Assembly (NCBI GenBank): GCA_964640525.1
Contig: CAZXGS010000039.1
Coordinates: 1 to 31,610, forward strand
DNA length: 31,610 bases
Direction of reading: 5' to 3'
Source of the DNA: SZAS-103 sp964640525
GTDB taxonomy: Bacteria > Pseudomonadota > Gammaproteobacteria > Xanthomonadales > Xanthomonadaceae
The notes under the pieces: model-generated
What the model was told of the DNA's origin: nothing
Databases searched by the model: none
The model's input: only the letters and a program-made list of their open reading frames with translations
Shown here: positions 24,962 through 31,610 of the stretch, one piece after another
Position numbering within the stretch: position 1 is the stretch's first letter
Layout: the number at the start of each line of letters is the position of its first letter
Position numbers and translations under genes: made by a program

Positions 24962-25966
24962 ATGACGCACACGATTGCAGTGATTCCCGGCGATGGCATC
25001 GGCCCGGAGATCATGGATGCCACCCTGCACGTGCTCGACGCCATGCGCGTCGGTCTGGCATTCGAGTTCGTCGATGCCGGCCTGGCCGCGCTGGAAAAGC
25101 ACGGCAGCCTGCTGCCCGAGGCCACGCTGGCGGCGATCAGCCGTCACAAGGTGGCGCTCAAAAGCCCGCTCACCACCCCGGTCGGCGGCGGCTTCGCCTC
25201 GATCAACGTCGAGCTGCGCAAGCGCTTCGACCTGTACGCAAACGTCCGCCCGGCGATCAGCTTCCCGAACACCAAGGCGCGCTACAGCGACATCGACATC
25301 ATCACCGTGCGGGAGAACACCGAAGGCGCCTACATCGGCGAGGGCCAGGTGCTATCCGCCGACGGCAGCACCGCCACCTTGCAGCAGAAGATCACCCGCA
25401 AGGGCTCGGAGCGGATCGTCCGCTACGCCTTCGACATGGCGCGCCGGATCGGCCGCAAGAAGGTCACCATCGTCCACAAGGCGAACATCCTCAAGTCGAC
25501 CTCGGGGCTGTTCCTCAAGGTCGCCCGCGAGGTCGCGGCGCAGTACCCGGAGATCGCCTGCAACGAGATGATCGTCGACAACACCTGCATGCAACTGGTG
25601 ATGAAGCCCGAGCAATTCGACGTGATCGTGACCACCAACCTGTTCGGCGACATCGTCTCGGACCTGTGCGCGGGACTGGTCGGGGGGCTCGGGCTGGCGC
25701 CGGGCGCCAACATCGGCGCCGAGGCGGCGATCTTCGAAGCGGTCCACGGCTCGGCCCCGGACATCGCCGGGCAGGGCGTCGCCAACCCCTGCGCGCTGCT
25801 GCTGGGTGCGGCGCAGATGCTCGACCACCTCGCGCTGCCGGGCGACGCCGAGCGTCTGCGCAAGGCGATCCGCGCGACGCTGGAGGCGCAGGATTCGCTC
25901 ACCCCCGACCTCGGCGGCAGCGGCAACACGATGGGGTTCGCCAAGGCGATTGCCTCGCGCGTGTGA
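24962..25966 (+). CDS. NAD-dependent isocitrate dehydrogenase
   Basis: A 334-residue beta-decarboxylating dehydrogenase of the IDH/IPMDH superfamily: isocitrate + NAD to 2-oxoglutarate, CO2 and NADH in the TCA cycle. Seen are the N-terminal AVIPGDGIGPEIM, the substrate-loop SINVELRKRFDLYANVRP, RENTEGAYIGEG, the catalytic Lys region in TIVHKANILKSTSG, the metal-binding NLFGDIVSDLCAGLVGGLG, and the cofactor loop HGSAPDIAGQGVANP. Asp267 in this last motif is where NADP enzymes carry Lys, so NAD is the expected cofactor. The SINVELRK and NVRP features resemble mitochondrial IDH3-type enzymes and the NAD-IDH described in xanthomonads, not isopropylmalate dehydrogenase. Homoisocitrate or tartrate dehydrogenase is a less likely reading. 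It converges on the DUF2157-like gene with only four bases between stops. Confidence 0.9.
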   Translation: MTHTIAVIPGDGIGPEIMDATLHVLDAMRVGLAFEFVDAGLAALEKHGSLLPEATLAAISRHKVALKSPLTTPVGGGFASINVELRKRFDLYANVRPAISFPNTKARYSDIDIITVRENTEGAYIGEGQVLSADGSTATLQQKITRKGSERIVRYAFDMARRIGRKKVTIVHKANILKSTSGLFLKVAREVAAQYPEIACNEMIVDNTCMQLVMKPEQFDVIVTTNLFGDIVSDLCAGLVGGLGLAPGANIGAEAAIFEAVHGSAPDIAGQGVANPCALLLGAAQMLDHLALPGDAERLRKAIRATLEAQDSLTPDLGGSGNTMGFAKAIASRV

Positions 25967-25970
25967 TGCT

Positions 25971-27005
25971 TCACCCGACGCTTTCGACCAGCGCGCGCAG
26001 CGGCCCCGGCAACAGCGTGCGCAGCGACGCTGCGAATTCCGCTTCGCGGCGTTGCCAGTAGACGCCCAGTCCGATCACCAGCAGGCCGATCGCGGTCAAT
26101 GCGAACGGGAACAGCAGGCTGTCCTTGAACACGCCCCAGGCCAGGTGGCCGAGGTAGCCGGCCACGCCCAGGCCACCGAATACCACGAACACCCGCCGCA
26201 CCAGCGCCGCACCGGCGCCGATCAGCGCGAGGTTGATCGCCAGGTACAGCAGCTTGCCCAGTTCGTGATCGGACTGCATCGACGACAGCCCGCCCCAGAA
26301 AGCCAGCGTGCCGAACAGGTAGAGCCAGAACGCGAAGTCCGGTCGGCGGCGGGTGCGCACGTCCACCACCAGCGCCAACGCAAGCGTGAACAGACCGAAG
26401 CCCACCGAAACCATCTTGCGCTTGTCCCAGGAGGCATCTTCGCCGAACAGGAACGGCGTCAGGTCCATGCTCATGTACCACAGCGTCACTGCGATCGGCA
26501 TGATCATGAATGGCAGTCGATAGCGCCGCAGGAGTGCCATGCCGCCGGCCAGGGTCGCCAGCTCCATGAAGAGCCAGCGCCAGTCCACCTGCTGGTGGTA
26601 TTCGACGTAACCGTGGCCGCCCGGCGGCCACAAGCCCAGGCCGAGCTGCAGGCCGTATGTCGCCAGCGGAATCAGCACCACCACGAAGGTCGCGGTGATC
26701 CCCGCGGGTACCCGCAATTGCTTGCTGCGCAGGAAAAACTCGGTCAACGCCAGACCGGCACCGGCGTAGGCCAGGGCGATGAAGAACAGGCCCCAGCCGC
26801 CGAAAGCTTCCCAGCCCAGGGTCATGAACAGACTCATGGCGCCGATCGCGATCAGCCCGCCGAGGTAATACAGGATGTGGGTGAACTGGAAGCCGGGGCG
26901 GTCGACGTTGCGGGCGGCGAGGAAGTCCCACAGGCTTGCGGCCTGGTCGGCGGTGAGGATGCCGGCGGCGGTGGCATCGTCGAGCGTGGTGCGTTGGAGG
27001 TCCAT
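25971..27005 (-). CDS. DUF2157-like multi-pass membrane protein
   Basis: A 344-residue inner-membrane protein. The first 45 residues are soluble and helical (TTLDDATAAGILTADQAASLWDFLAARN), the type of N-terminal segment found in DUF2157 and related membrane proteins. About ten hydrophobic helices follow (ILYYLGGLIAIGAMSLFMTLG, WGLFFIALAYAGAGLALTEFF, AGITATFVVVLIPLATYGLQL, MVSVGFGLFTLALALVVDV, LLYLAINLALIGAGAALV, ALTAIGLLVIGLGVYWQRR). An acidic loop with Trp (EDASWDKRKM) lies mid-protein. No catalytic motif is visible and the function is unknown. The downstream gene is convergent; upstream lies the repeat-rich region, so it is probably expressed alone. Confidence 0.82.
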   Translation of the reverse strand: MDLQRTTLDDATAAGILTADQAASLWDFLAARNVDRPGFQFTHILYYLGGLIAIGAMSLFMTLGWEAFGGWGLFFIALAYAGAGLALTEFFLRSKQLRVPAGITATFVVVLIPLATYGLQLGLGLWPPGGHGYVEYHQQVDWRWLFMELATLAGGMALLRRYRLPFMIMPIAVTLWYMSMDLTPFLFGEDASWDKRKMVSVGFGLFTLALALVVDVRTRRRPDFAFWLYLFGTLAFWGGLSSMQSDHELGKLLYLAINLALIGAGAALVRRVFVVFGGLGVAGYLGHLAWGVFKDSLLFPFALTAIGLLVIGLGVYWQRREAEFAASLRTLLPGPLRALVESVG

Positions 27006-27244
27006 GGTCGCAGGTCGCTGGAAAGGCGAGCTCGATGCTCGGAGCGTGGCAGGCTGGCGTCAAGCACTGGCCGTCGCGGCGTGACAGGTCCAGCGAAAGG
27101 CTGCCCGGGGTCAACGAAAACGCGACGGTGTTTCCATTCGGCCGTGGCGCGAGGGTGGTGCTGCGGGCAGGGACGTCGCATGGCTTATGCAAAGGGGGAG
27201 CGGGCAAGTCGAGGTGCCAATGCGTCGCGATCTGCGGCGGTCAG
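27006..27244. other. Intergenic stretch before the tandem array
   Basis: This is upstream of the DUF2157-like gene and should hold its promoter, but I see no convincing -35/-10 pair. No frame here resembles a protein, and no hairpin with a T-tract was found. The last bases already show weak similarity to the tandem repeat that follows. Confidence 0.35.
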
Positions 27245-27605
27245 GCAATGAAGGCGGGAGCGGAAAGGAACGCCGTTTGAGTCGCGCTTGCGCTCGTTCG
27301 TGATGAGCAGGATCGGAAGAGAACGAGGTTCGAGCCGTCCTTGCGCCCGTTCGTGGTGGGAAGGGTCGGAAAATGGTGGCGTTCGAGCCGCGCTTGCGCT
27401 CGTTCGTGGTGAGCAGGGTCGGAAGAGGGTGGCGTTCGAGCCGCCCTTGTACCCGTTCGTGGTAAGCAGATCGGTCGAGAACGAAGTTCAAGCCGTCCTT
27501 GCACCCGTTCGTGGTGAGCAGATCGGACGAGAACGAAGTTCAAGCCGTCCTTGCACCCGTTCGTGGTGAGCAGGATCGGACGAGAACGAAGTTCAAGCCG
27601 ATCCG
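27245..27605 (+). repeat. Tandem repeat array A, 52-53 bp period
   Basis: Six clear units and one decayed unit at the left repeat head to tail. The landmark CGTTCG recurs at 27295, 27348, 27401, 27454, 27506 and 27558, a period of 53, 53, 53, 52 and 52. Each unit contains CGTTCGTGGTGAGCAG, GATCGG, GAGAACGAAGTTC and AAGCCGTCCTTGC-like parts. Right-hand units are nearly identical and left-hand ones more diverged, suggesting recent expansion at the right. Frames through it give low-complexity Arg/Ser/Pro-rich peptides and are not considered genes. Confidence 0.92.
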
Positions 27606-27640
27606 TGTCGAACCACATCGACGCCGGATGTGGTTCGACA
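27606..27640. repeat. Perfect 13-bp palindrome at the turn between arrays A and B
   Basis: Arms TGTCGAACCACAT and ATGTGGTTCGACA are exact reverse complements, separated by the nine bases CGACGCCGG. To the left the repeat core reads CGTTCGTGGTGAG; to the right it reads as its reverse complement, CTCACCACGAACG. The palindrome therefore marks the axis where the array changes orientation. Confidence 0.9.
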
Positions 27641-27785
27641 GGCTCACCACGAACAGAATTTCGAATGACTCACCACGATTGGGTGCGCGGGGCGTGGTTC
27701 GACAGGCTCACCACGAACGGAATTTCGAATGACTCACCACGAACGGATGCGCGGGGCGTGGTTCGACAGGCTCACCACGAACGGA
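27631..27785 (-). repeat. Tandem repeat array B, 64-bp period, left of the gap
   Basis: Units begin TGGTTCGACAGGCTCACCAC at 27631, 27695 and 27759, an exact 64-bp period. Each contains two copies of the core CTCACCACGAACGG, one after TTCGACAGG and one after TTTCGAATGA, then ATGCGCGGGGCG. The core is the reverse complement of the core of array A. The third unit runs into the run of N. Confidence 0.92.
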
Positions 27786-27885
27786 NNNNNNNNNNNNNNN
27801 NNNNNNNNNNNNNNNNNNNNNNNNNNNNNNNNNNNNNNNNNNNNNNNNNNNNNNNNNNNNNNNNNNNNNNNNNNNNNNNNNNNNN
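27786..27885. other. Assembly gap (100 N)
   Basis: Exactly 100 undetermined bases, the usual placeholder length for a gap of unknown size. The phase of the 64-bp units on the two sides does not agree with a 100-base gap, so the real number of repeat units is unknown. Short-read collapse of the array is the likely cause. Confidence 0.95.
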
Positions 27886-28040
27886 GACTCACCACGAACG
27901 GATGCGCGGGGCGTGGTTCGACAGGCTCACCACGAACGGAATTTCGAATGACTCACCACGAACGGATTCTTGAATGGCACGTCACGAACAGTTTCCGGAA
28001 TGATTCACCCCGTACCGGTGCGTGGGGCGTGGTCGCGTCA
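27886..28040 (-). repeat. Tandem repeat array B, right of the gap, decaying
   Basis: The array resumes with CTCACCACGAACGGATGCGC and one intact unit starting at 27914, then a degenerate unit in which the core is mutated (CGTCACGAACAG, ATTCACCCCGTACCGG, TGCGTGGGGCGTGGTCG). It ends at the T-tract side of the terminator of the Bax-inhibitor-like gene. Confidence 0.85.
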
Positions 28041-28044
28041 GGAC

Positions 28045-28074
28045 AAAAAGCAAAGGGCGGCCTTGCGGCCGCCC
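28045..28074 (-). terminator. Intrinsic terminator of the XRE-yoaK-like-thiD-BI-1 cluster
   Basis: Read on the minus strand: stem GGGCGGCC, loop GCAA, stem GGCCGCCC, directly followed by TTTGCTTTTTG. An 8-bp GC stem with a T-rich tail about 26 bp past the stop codon is a standard Rho-independent terminator. It separates the gene cluster from the repeat array. Confidence 0.88.
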
Positions 28075-28100
28075 CTCGTTCTGCTGACGCTTGAAGGCGA

Positions 28101-28865
28101 TCAGTTGCGCGAGTTGAGCTTGCTCAGCAGGCGCAGGAATTCCAGGTACAGCCACACCAGCGTCACGACCAGCCCGAACGCGCCATACCACTCCATGTAT
28201 TTCGGAGCGCGTGCGGCCACGCCGCGTTCGATCATGTCGAAGTCCAGGATCAGGTTGAGCGCAGCCACGATCACCACCACCACGCTCAGGCCGATCCCCA
28301 GGGGGGTGCTGGAGGTGATGACACTGAAGGAGTGGCCGAACAGGCCGCCGACCATGCTGGCGAGGTAGAACAGCGCGATGCCGCCAGTCGCCGCGAACAC
28401 GCCCAGGCGGAACTTCTCGGTGGCGCGGATCAGGCCGCTGCGGTAGGCCAGCAGCAGAGCCCCCATGGTGCCGAAGGTCAGTCCGACCGCCTGCATCACG
28501 ATGCCCGGCCAGCGAAGTTCGAAAATCGCCGAGAGCGCGCCGACGAACAGGCCCTCCAGCACGGCGTAGACCGGGGAGGTGTACATCGACCACTGCGGCT
28601 TGAATGCCGTGACCAACGCCAGCACCAATCCGCCCAGGCTGCCGACGAGGACCATCGGCCACATCGCGTTGATCGAGGCCGGGCCGCTGAATTGGCTCCA
28701 GCTGTACATCGCCCCGACCAGCACGAGGACCAGCAGGAAGGCGGTCTTGTTGACGGTGCCGTTGAGCGTCATCGCGCCGTCGCTGGAGACGACGACGCCG
28801 CTGGCGCTGTCGAGGAAGGCGCTGTTGTTCAGCGCTGGATTGCTGCTGCGCATGGGCATGGCCAT
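28101..28865 (-). CDS. Bax inhibitor-1 / YccA family membrane protein
   Basis: A 254-residue inner-membrane protein of the BI-1 (TMBIM) family, which in characterised members forms a pH-sensitive calcium leak channel; bacterial roles are poorly known. A soluble N-terminus (RSSNPALNNSAFLDS) typical of the YccA-like bacterial subgroup is followed by seven hydrophobic segments, with the family marker YAVLEGLFVGALSAIFE, then FGTMGALLLAYRSGLIRATEKFR, and near the end LNLILDFDMIERGV, where acidic residues lie in a helix as in the di-aspartyl pH sensor. The start is supported by AGGTAA just upstream; Met3 or Met5 could also serve. It follows thiD by three bases and ends before a good intrinsic terminator. 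Confidence 0.93.
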   Translation of the reverse strand: MAMPMRSSNPALNNSAFLDSASGVVVSSDGAMTLNGTVNKTAFLLVLVLVGAMYSWSQFSGPASINAMWPMVLVGSLGGLVLALVTAFKPQWSMYTSPVYAVLEGLFVGALSAIFELRWPGIVMQAVGLTFGTMGALLLAYRSGLIRATEKFRLGVFAATGGIALFYLASMVGGLFGHSFSVITSSTPLGIGLSVVVVIVAALNLILDFDMIERGVAARAPKYMEWYGAFGLVVTLVWLYLEFLRLLSKLNSRN

Positions 28866-28868
28866 GGG

Positions 28869-29689
<821 letters not shown>

Positions 29690-29693
<4 letters not shown>

Positions 29694-30370
29694 GGGGTGC
29701 GCCTTGCGCTCACAAGCTGGAGATGGCGCCACGTCACATAGCCGATCCCGACCAGGCCGGTCAAGGCGGCAGGGACGAACAGGGCGTCGTAACCCCAGGC
29801 CAGGAAGCCGCGGGTTCCGATCGCGCCGCCGGTCGCGAACCCGCTGATCACGACCACGCTCAGCCACAGCCGTCGTGGTGGAACCGACATGCCGCGCAGT
29901 GCATGGCCAAGGCCGATGCCAAGGTCGGTGAACATGCCGCTCAGGTGGGTGGTGCGCACCACCGTATCGCTGAACGTGGTCGCCATTGCGTTCTGCAGTC
30001 CGCAGGCCATCGCGGCCAGGATCGGACCGGCGAAAAAGCGGTGCTGGAACAGCGGCACGCAGGCGAACAGCAGCATCGACTCGATCGCCAGCGCCACCCC
30101 GTAGCGGCGGCCGAGCTTGAGCGTGCTGTTCTGGATGATCAGTCCGCCCAGCACCGCGCCGGCCAGGAAACCCGCGATCCCGCCGAGCGCCCGCCCGAAC
30201 ACGTGGAGGTCGCCGCGGGCGATGCCTTCACCCAGTTGGCTTGTGGTTCCGGTGAGATGGGTGATCGCCTGGTGGGCGAAGCCGAGGAAACCGGTGACGT
30301 TGACCATCCCCGCGATGCACGCCAGCGACCAGGCGCCACCCCACACCCACCCTGGCAAGCGTGCAGGCAT
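29690..30370 (-). CDS. DUF1275 (YoaK-like) membrane protein
   Basis: A 226-residue protein with about six membrane helices. DUF1275/YoaK markers are present: GMVNVTGFLGFAHQAITHLTGTTSQLG near the N-terminus (the family's conserved membrane motif around THMTGN/TG), GFLAGAVLGGLII, and CGLQNAMATTFSDTVVRTTHLSGMFTDLGIGLG, whose Asn-Ala and Thr-His-Leu-Ser-Gly are characteristic. The function of the family is not established; transport is suspected. It lies 50 bp downstream of the XRE regulator and overlaps thiD by GTGA. The pairing with thiD suggests a transport-related hypothesis, but the sequence does not test it. Confidence 0.9.
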
Positions 30371-30420
30371 GGCCAGCTAGGCTGCCCATCGACCCGACAA
30401 ACGACTGGGCGCGGCAGGCA

Positions 30421-30675
30421 TCACGGCGGCGACGCCTTGAGCCGAACTCCACGGCCCCTGCCTTGGCTGACCTGTTCGTTGCCGATCAGCTCGACCCCGG
30501 CGGCCTCGATCGCTGCAACTACCTTGGTCAACGTGCCCACGACCCCGCGCACGGTGCCGCCGCTGGCCTCCATGCGTTGCACGGTGGGCAGGGAGACCCC
30601 GGCCAGGCGCGCCAGTTCGCGCTGGTCGATGCCGAGCAGGGCGCGCGCGGCGCGCATCTGGGCGGAGGAGATCAC
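30421..30675 (-). CDS. XRE-family transcriptional regulator (single HTH domain)
   Basis: An 84-residue DNA-binding protein made almost wholly of a Cro/C1-type helix-turn-helix: SAQMRAARALLGIDQRELARLAGVSLPTVQRMEAS, followed by a helical segment (VVGTLTKVVAAIEAAGVELIG) and a short basic tail (GRGRGVRL). I choose the GTG start because GGAG lies six bases upstream and homologues begin with a few residues before the first helix; an ATG at 30657 would cut into helix 1, while an ATG at 30765 would add 30 non-homologous residues and fall inside a palindrome. It heads the minus-strand cluster with the DUF1275, thiD and BI-1 genes. Confidence 0.85.
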   Translation of the reverse strand: MISSAQMRAARALLGIDQRELARLAGVSLPTVQRMEASGGTVRGVVGTLTKVVAAIEAAGVELIGNEQVSQGRGRGVRLKASPP

Positions 30676-30743
30676 GGTGGCTCCGGAGGTGAAAGGCGGG
30701 ATTTTCCATGTCCGTGCCGTACAAATGCAAACTTTGAAATGGA

Positions 30744-30768
30744 TAAATGATGTTGTTGACATCATTTA
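30744..30768. promoter_or_regulatory. Palindromic operator candidate upstream of the XRE gene
   Basis: Arms TAAATGATGT and ACATCATTTA are perfect 10-bp inverted repeats separated by five bases (TGTTG). The site lies about 70-90 bp before the regulator start, in the only AT-rich patch of this gap, so it is a natural binding site for a dimeric XRE protein, probably for autoregulation. A TTGACA overlaps it on the plus strand without a clear -10. Confidence 0.65.
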
Positions 30769-30920
30769 GGACGTGGAATGCCATGCCCATGCGGCCGACT
30801 TCTTGCTCGCCTGCGGCATGACCACCGGGAAGAAGGTGAACAATGGGTGCCGCCGTTCGCAATGCTCCCAATTTAGCGATTCCGGCAGCGTCGGCTGCAA
30901 CGCTCGTCATTCCCGCGAAG

Positions 30921-30954
30921 GCGGAAGCGCTTCACAACGGCGAAGCCGGTCAAT
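30921..30954 (+). repeat. 34-bp direct repeat, copy 1, inside the MITE-like element
   Basis: It starts GCGGAAGCGCTTCACAAC and ends GAAGCCGGTCAAT. The second copy, 123 bp downstream, is identical at 33 of 34 positions (GCGGAAGT in place of GCGGAAGC). Confidence 0.92.
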
Positions 30955-31004
30955 CCAGTGCCTTTTCAGTGGCTTGGATGCCGTGATTGGCAAAGGCGCT
31001 GGAT
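30953..31004. repeat. Internal hairpin of the MITE-like element
   Basis: Arms ATCCAGTGCCTTT and AAAGGCGCTGGAT pair over 13 bp with one G-T wobble, around a 26-base loop. The pattern, with ATTCCCGCGAAGGCGG a little upstream, resembles dispersed repeats containing a 'TTCCCGCGAAGGCGG ... ATCCAGTG' core that are common in proteobacterial genomes. Confidence 0.8.
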
Positions 31005-31043
31005 GACCAGCCATTCGGCTGTTGACCACCCCGCCAGAAGCAT

Positions 31044-31077
31044 GCGGAAGTGCTTCACAACGGCGAAGCCGGTCAAT
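31044..31077 (+). repeat. 34-bp direct repeat, copy 2, inside the MITE-like element
   Basis: The second copy of the repeat described at 30921, one mismatch, same orientation. It ends eight bases before the right terminal inverted repeat. Confidence 0.92.
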
Positions 31078-31111
31078 GACGATCCTAAAGTTGGGAGCAT
31101 TGCCGCCGTCC

Positions 31112-31272
31112 GTGGTTCGACAGGCTCACCACGAACGGCTTTGCGTCTCTCCGGCTATGTCGTTGCGCATAAGCAGGATCGGTCGAGAACGACGTTCGGG
31201 CCATCCGGAGGCCGTTCGTGGTGAGCAGGATCGGTCGAGAACGAAGTTCGAGCCGATCCGTGTCGAACCACA
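31112..31272. repeat. Second locus of the A/B repeat family
   Basis: It starts with one B-type core (GTGGTTCGACAGGCTCACCA then CGAACGG) and continues with two A-type units whose GCAGGATCGGTCGAG landmarks are 52 bp apart (31173 and 31225). It ends GAGCCGATCCGTGTCGAACC, the same right end as array A. So the same two sequence types occur at both ends of the 28.1-30.7 kb gene cluster. The 42 bases between this element and the PhoH stop show nothing further. Confidence 0.88.
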
Positions 31273-31314
31273 GGCTCGCTCAGCCCTCAGCCTCCCAACC
31301 CTGAGTCCCATCCC

Positions 31315-31610
31315 TCACAACACATCCGAGGCGTAATCGGCCAGCCGCGAGCGCTCGCCACGCCGCAAGGTCACGTGCGCCGAGTGCGCCCAGTTCTTGA
31401 AGCGGTCCACCGCGTAGGTCAGGCCCGAGGTGGTCTCGGTCAGGTACGGGGTGTCGATCTGCTCGACGTTGCCCAGGCAGACGATCTTGGTGCCGGGGCC
31501 GGCGCGGGTGATCAGGGTCTTCATCTGCTTCGGGGTCAGGTTCTGCGCCTCGTCCAGGATCAGCCAGCGGTTGAGGAAGGTGCGCCCGCGCATGAAGTTG
31601 AGCGAGCGGA
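31315..31610 (-). CDS. PhoH-family ATPase, C-terminal part (gene runs off the window)
   Basis: The last 98 codons of a PhoH-like protein, a P-loop ATPase related to helicase domain 1. Visible are the Walker B region WLILDEAQNLTPKQMKTLITRAGPGTK, then CLGNVEQIDTPYLTETTSGLTYAVDRFK and the C-terminal TLRRGERSRLADYASDVL. The ending LRRGERSRLA is typical of the longer PIN-PhoH (YlaK/PhoH2-like) proteins, which join a PIN ribonuclease domain to the ATPase, so that type is expected here; the PIN and Walker A parts lie outside the window. The frame is open at the window edge, and the ATG at 31593 is internal. Confidence 0.92.
   Translation of the reverse strand, partial: RSLNFMRGRTFLNRWLILDEAQNLTPKQMKTLITRAGPGTKIVCLGNVEQIDTPYLTETTSGLTYAVDRFKNWAHSAHVTLRRGERSRLADYASDVL

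Larger units (their letters stand above)
30859..31103. mobile_element. MITE-like element, 245 bp, non-coding
   Basis: The ends are near-perfect terminal inverted repeats: left GCAATGCTCCCAATTTAG, right (reverse complement) GCAATGCTCCCAACTTTAG, differing by one inserted base. The flanking octamers CGCCGTTC (left) and CGCCGTCC (right) match at seven of eight positions, a possible target-site duplication. Inside are a direct repeat of 34 bp and an internal hairpin, and no protein-coding frame that I can support. This is the architecture of a miniature inverted-repeat transposable element moved by a transposase encoded elsewhere. The family is not identified. Confidence 0.7.

Noticed and set aside
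27245..28040. CRISPR array
   Set aside because: The units are direct tandem repeats without distinct spacers of even length between short constant repeats, and no cas gene is near.
27288..28094. Several short frames across the tandem repeats
   Set aside because: They only translate the repeat units, some across the N run, and give repetitive low-complexity peptides.
30377..30910. A 177-codon minus-strand frame overlapping the XRE gene
   Set aside because: Its sequence over the XRE region is out-of-frame Arg-rich shadow; the XRE frame has a clear helix-turn-helix.

Overview
This window looks like chromosome from a GC-rich gammaproteobacterium, most probably a member of the Xanthomonadales (Lysobacter/Luteimonas/Stenotrophomonas-like). 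That placement is inferred from the overall GC-richness, the NAD-type isocitrate dehydrogenase, the creBCD and ppk-ppx arrangements, and the dispersed palindromic repeats. No rRNA or tRNA gene and no CRISPR array was seen. One run of 100 N marks an assembly gap inside a repeat array.

Layout. (1) Positions 1-1760 are an accessory patch: the C-terminal end of an Rhs protein with a glycine-rich variable tip, a small AT-rich two-helix membrane protein overlapping it (candidate immunity protein), and the 5' part of a group II intron with no reverse transcriptase. (2) Positions 1784-8066 are housekeeping genes: a GNAT acetyltransferase followed by mfd, divergent from a cation diffusion facilitator gene, which converges on rlmJ. 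Here mfd carries an in-frame insertion made of a REP doublet and a G-rich heptamer repeat. (3) Positions 8138-12248 are the creB-creC-creD regulon plus an uncharacterised gene, with a cre tag (TTCAC-N6-TTCAC) before creD. (4) Positions 12283-16324 hold a PAP2-like membrane protein, a CHASE2 sensor with an unrecognised cytoplasmic domain, and a secreted SH3/M48 metalloprotease, tightly packed or overlapping. (5) Positions 16591-22048 on the minus strand are a BepA-like periplasmic M48 protease, then ppk1 and ppx overlapping by ATGA. (6) Positions 22217-22940 hold a glutaredoxin and an AhpD-like CMD protein. (7) Then come a secreted parallel beta-helix protein, NAD-dependent isocitrate dehydrogenase and a DUF2157-like membrane protein. 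(8) Positions 27006-28100 are a large tandem repeat locus that changes orientation in the middle. (9) Positions 28101-30675 on the minus strand are a compact cluster: XRE regulator, DUF1275 membrane protein, thiD and a Bax-inhibitor-1-like protein with a good intrinsic terminator. (10) Positions 30676-31314 hold an operator-like palindrome, a 245-bp MITE-like element and a second copy of the repeat family. The window ends inside a PhoH-family ATPase gene.

The best candidates for something new are the mfd insertion, the CHASE2 / SH3-M48 module, the MITE-like element with near-perfect terminal repeats and a possible 8-bp target duplication, and the two-part tandem array with its inversion hairpin.
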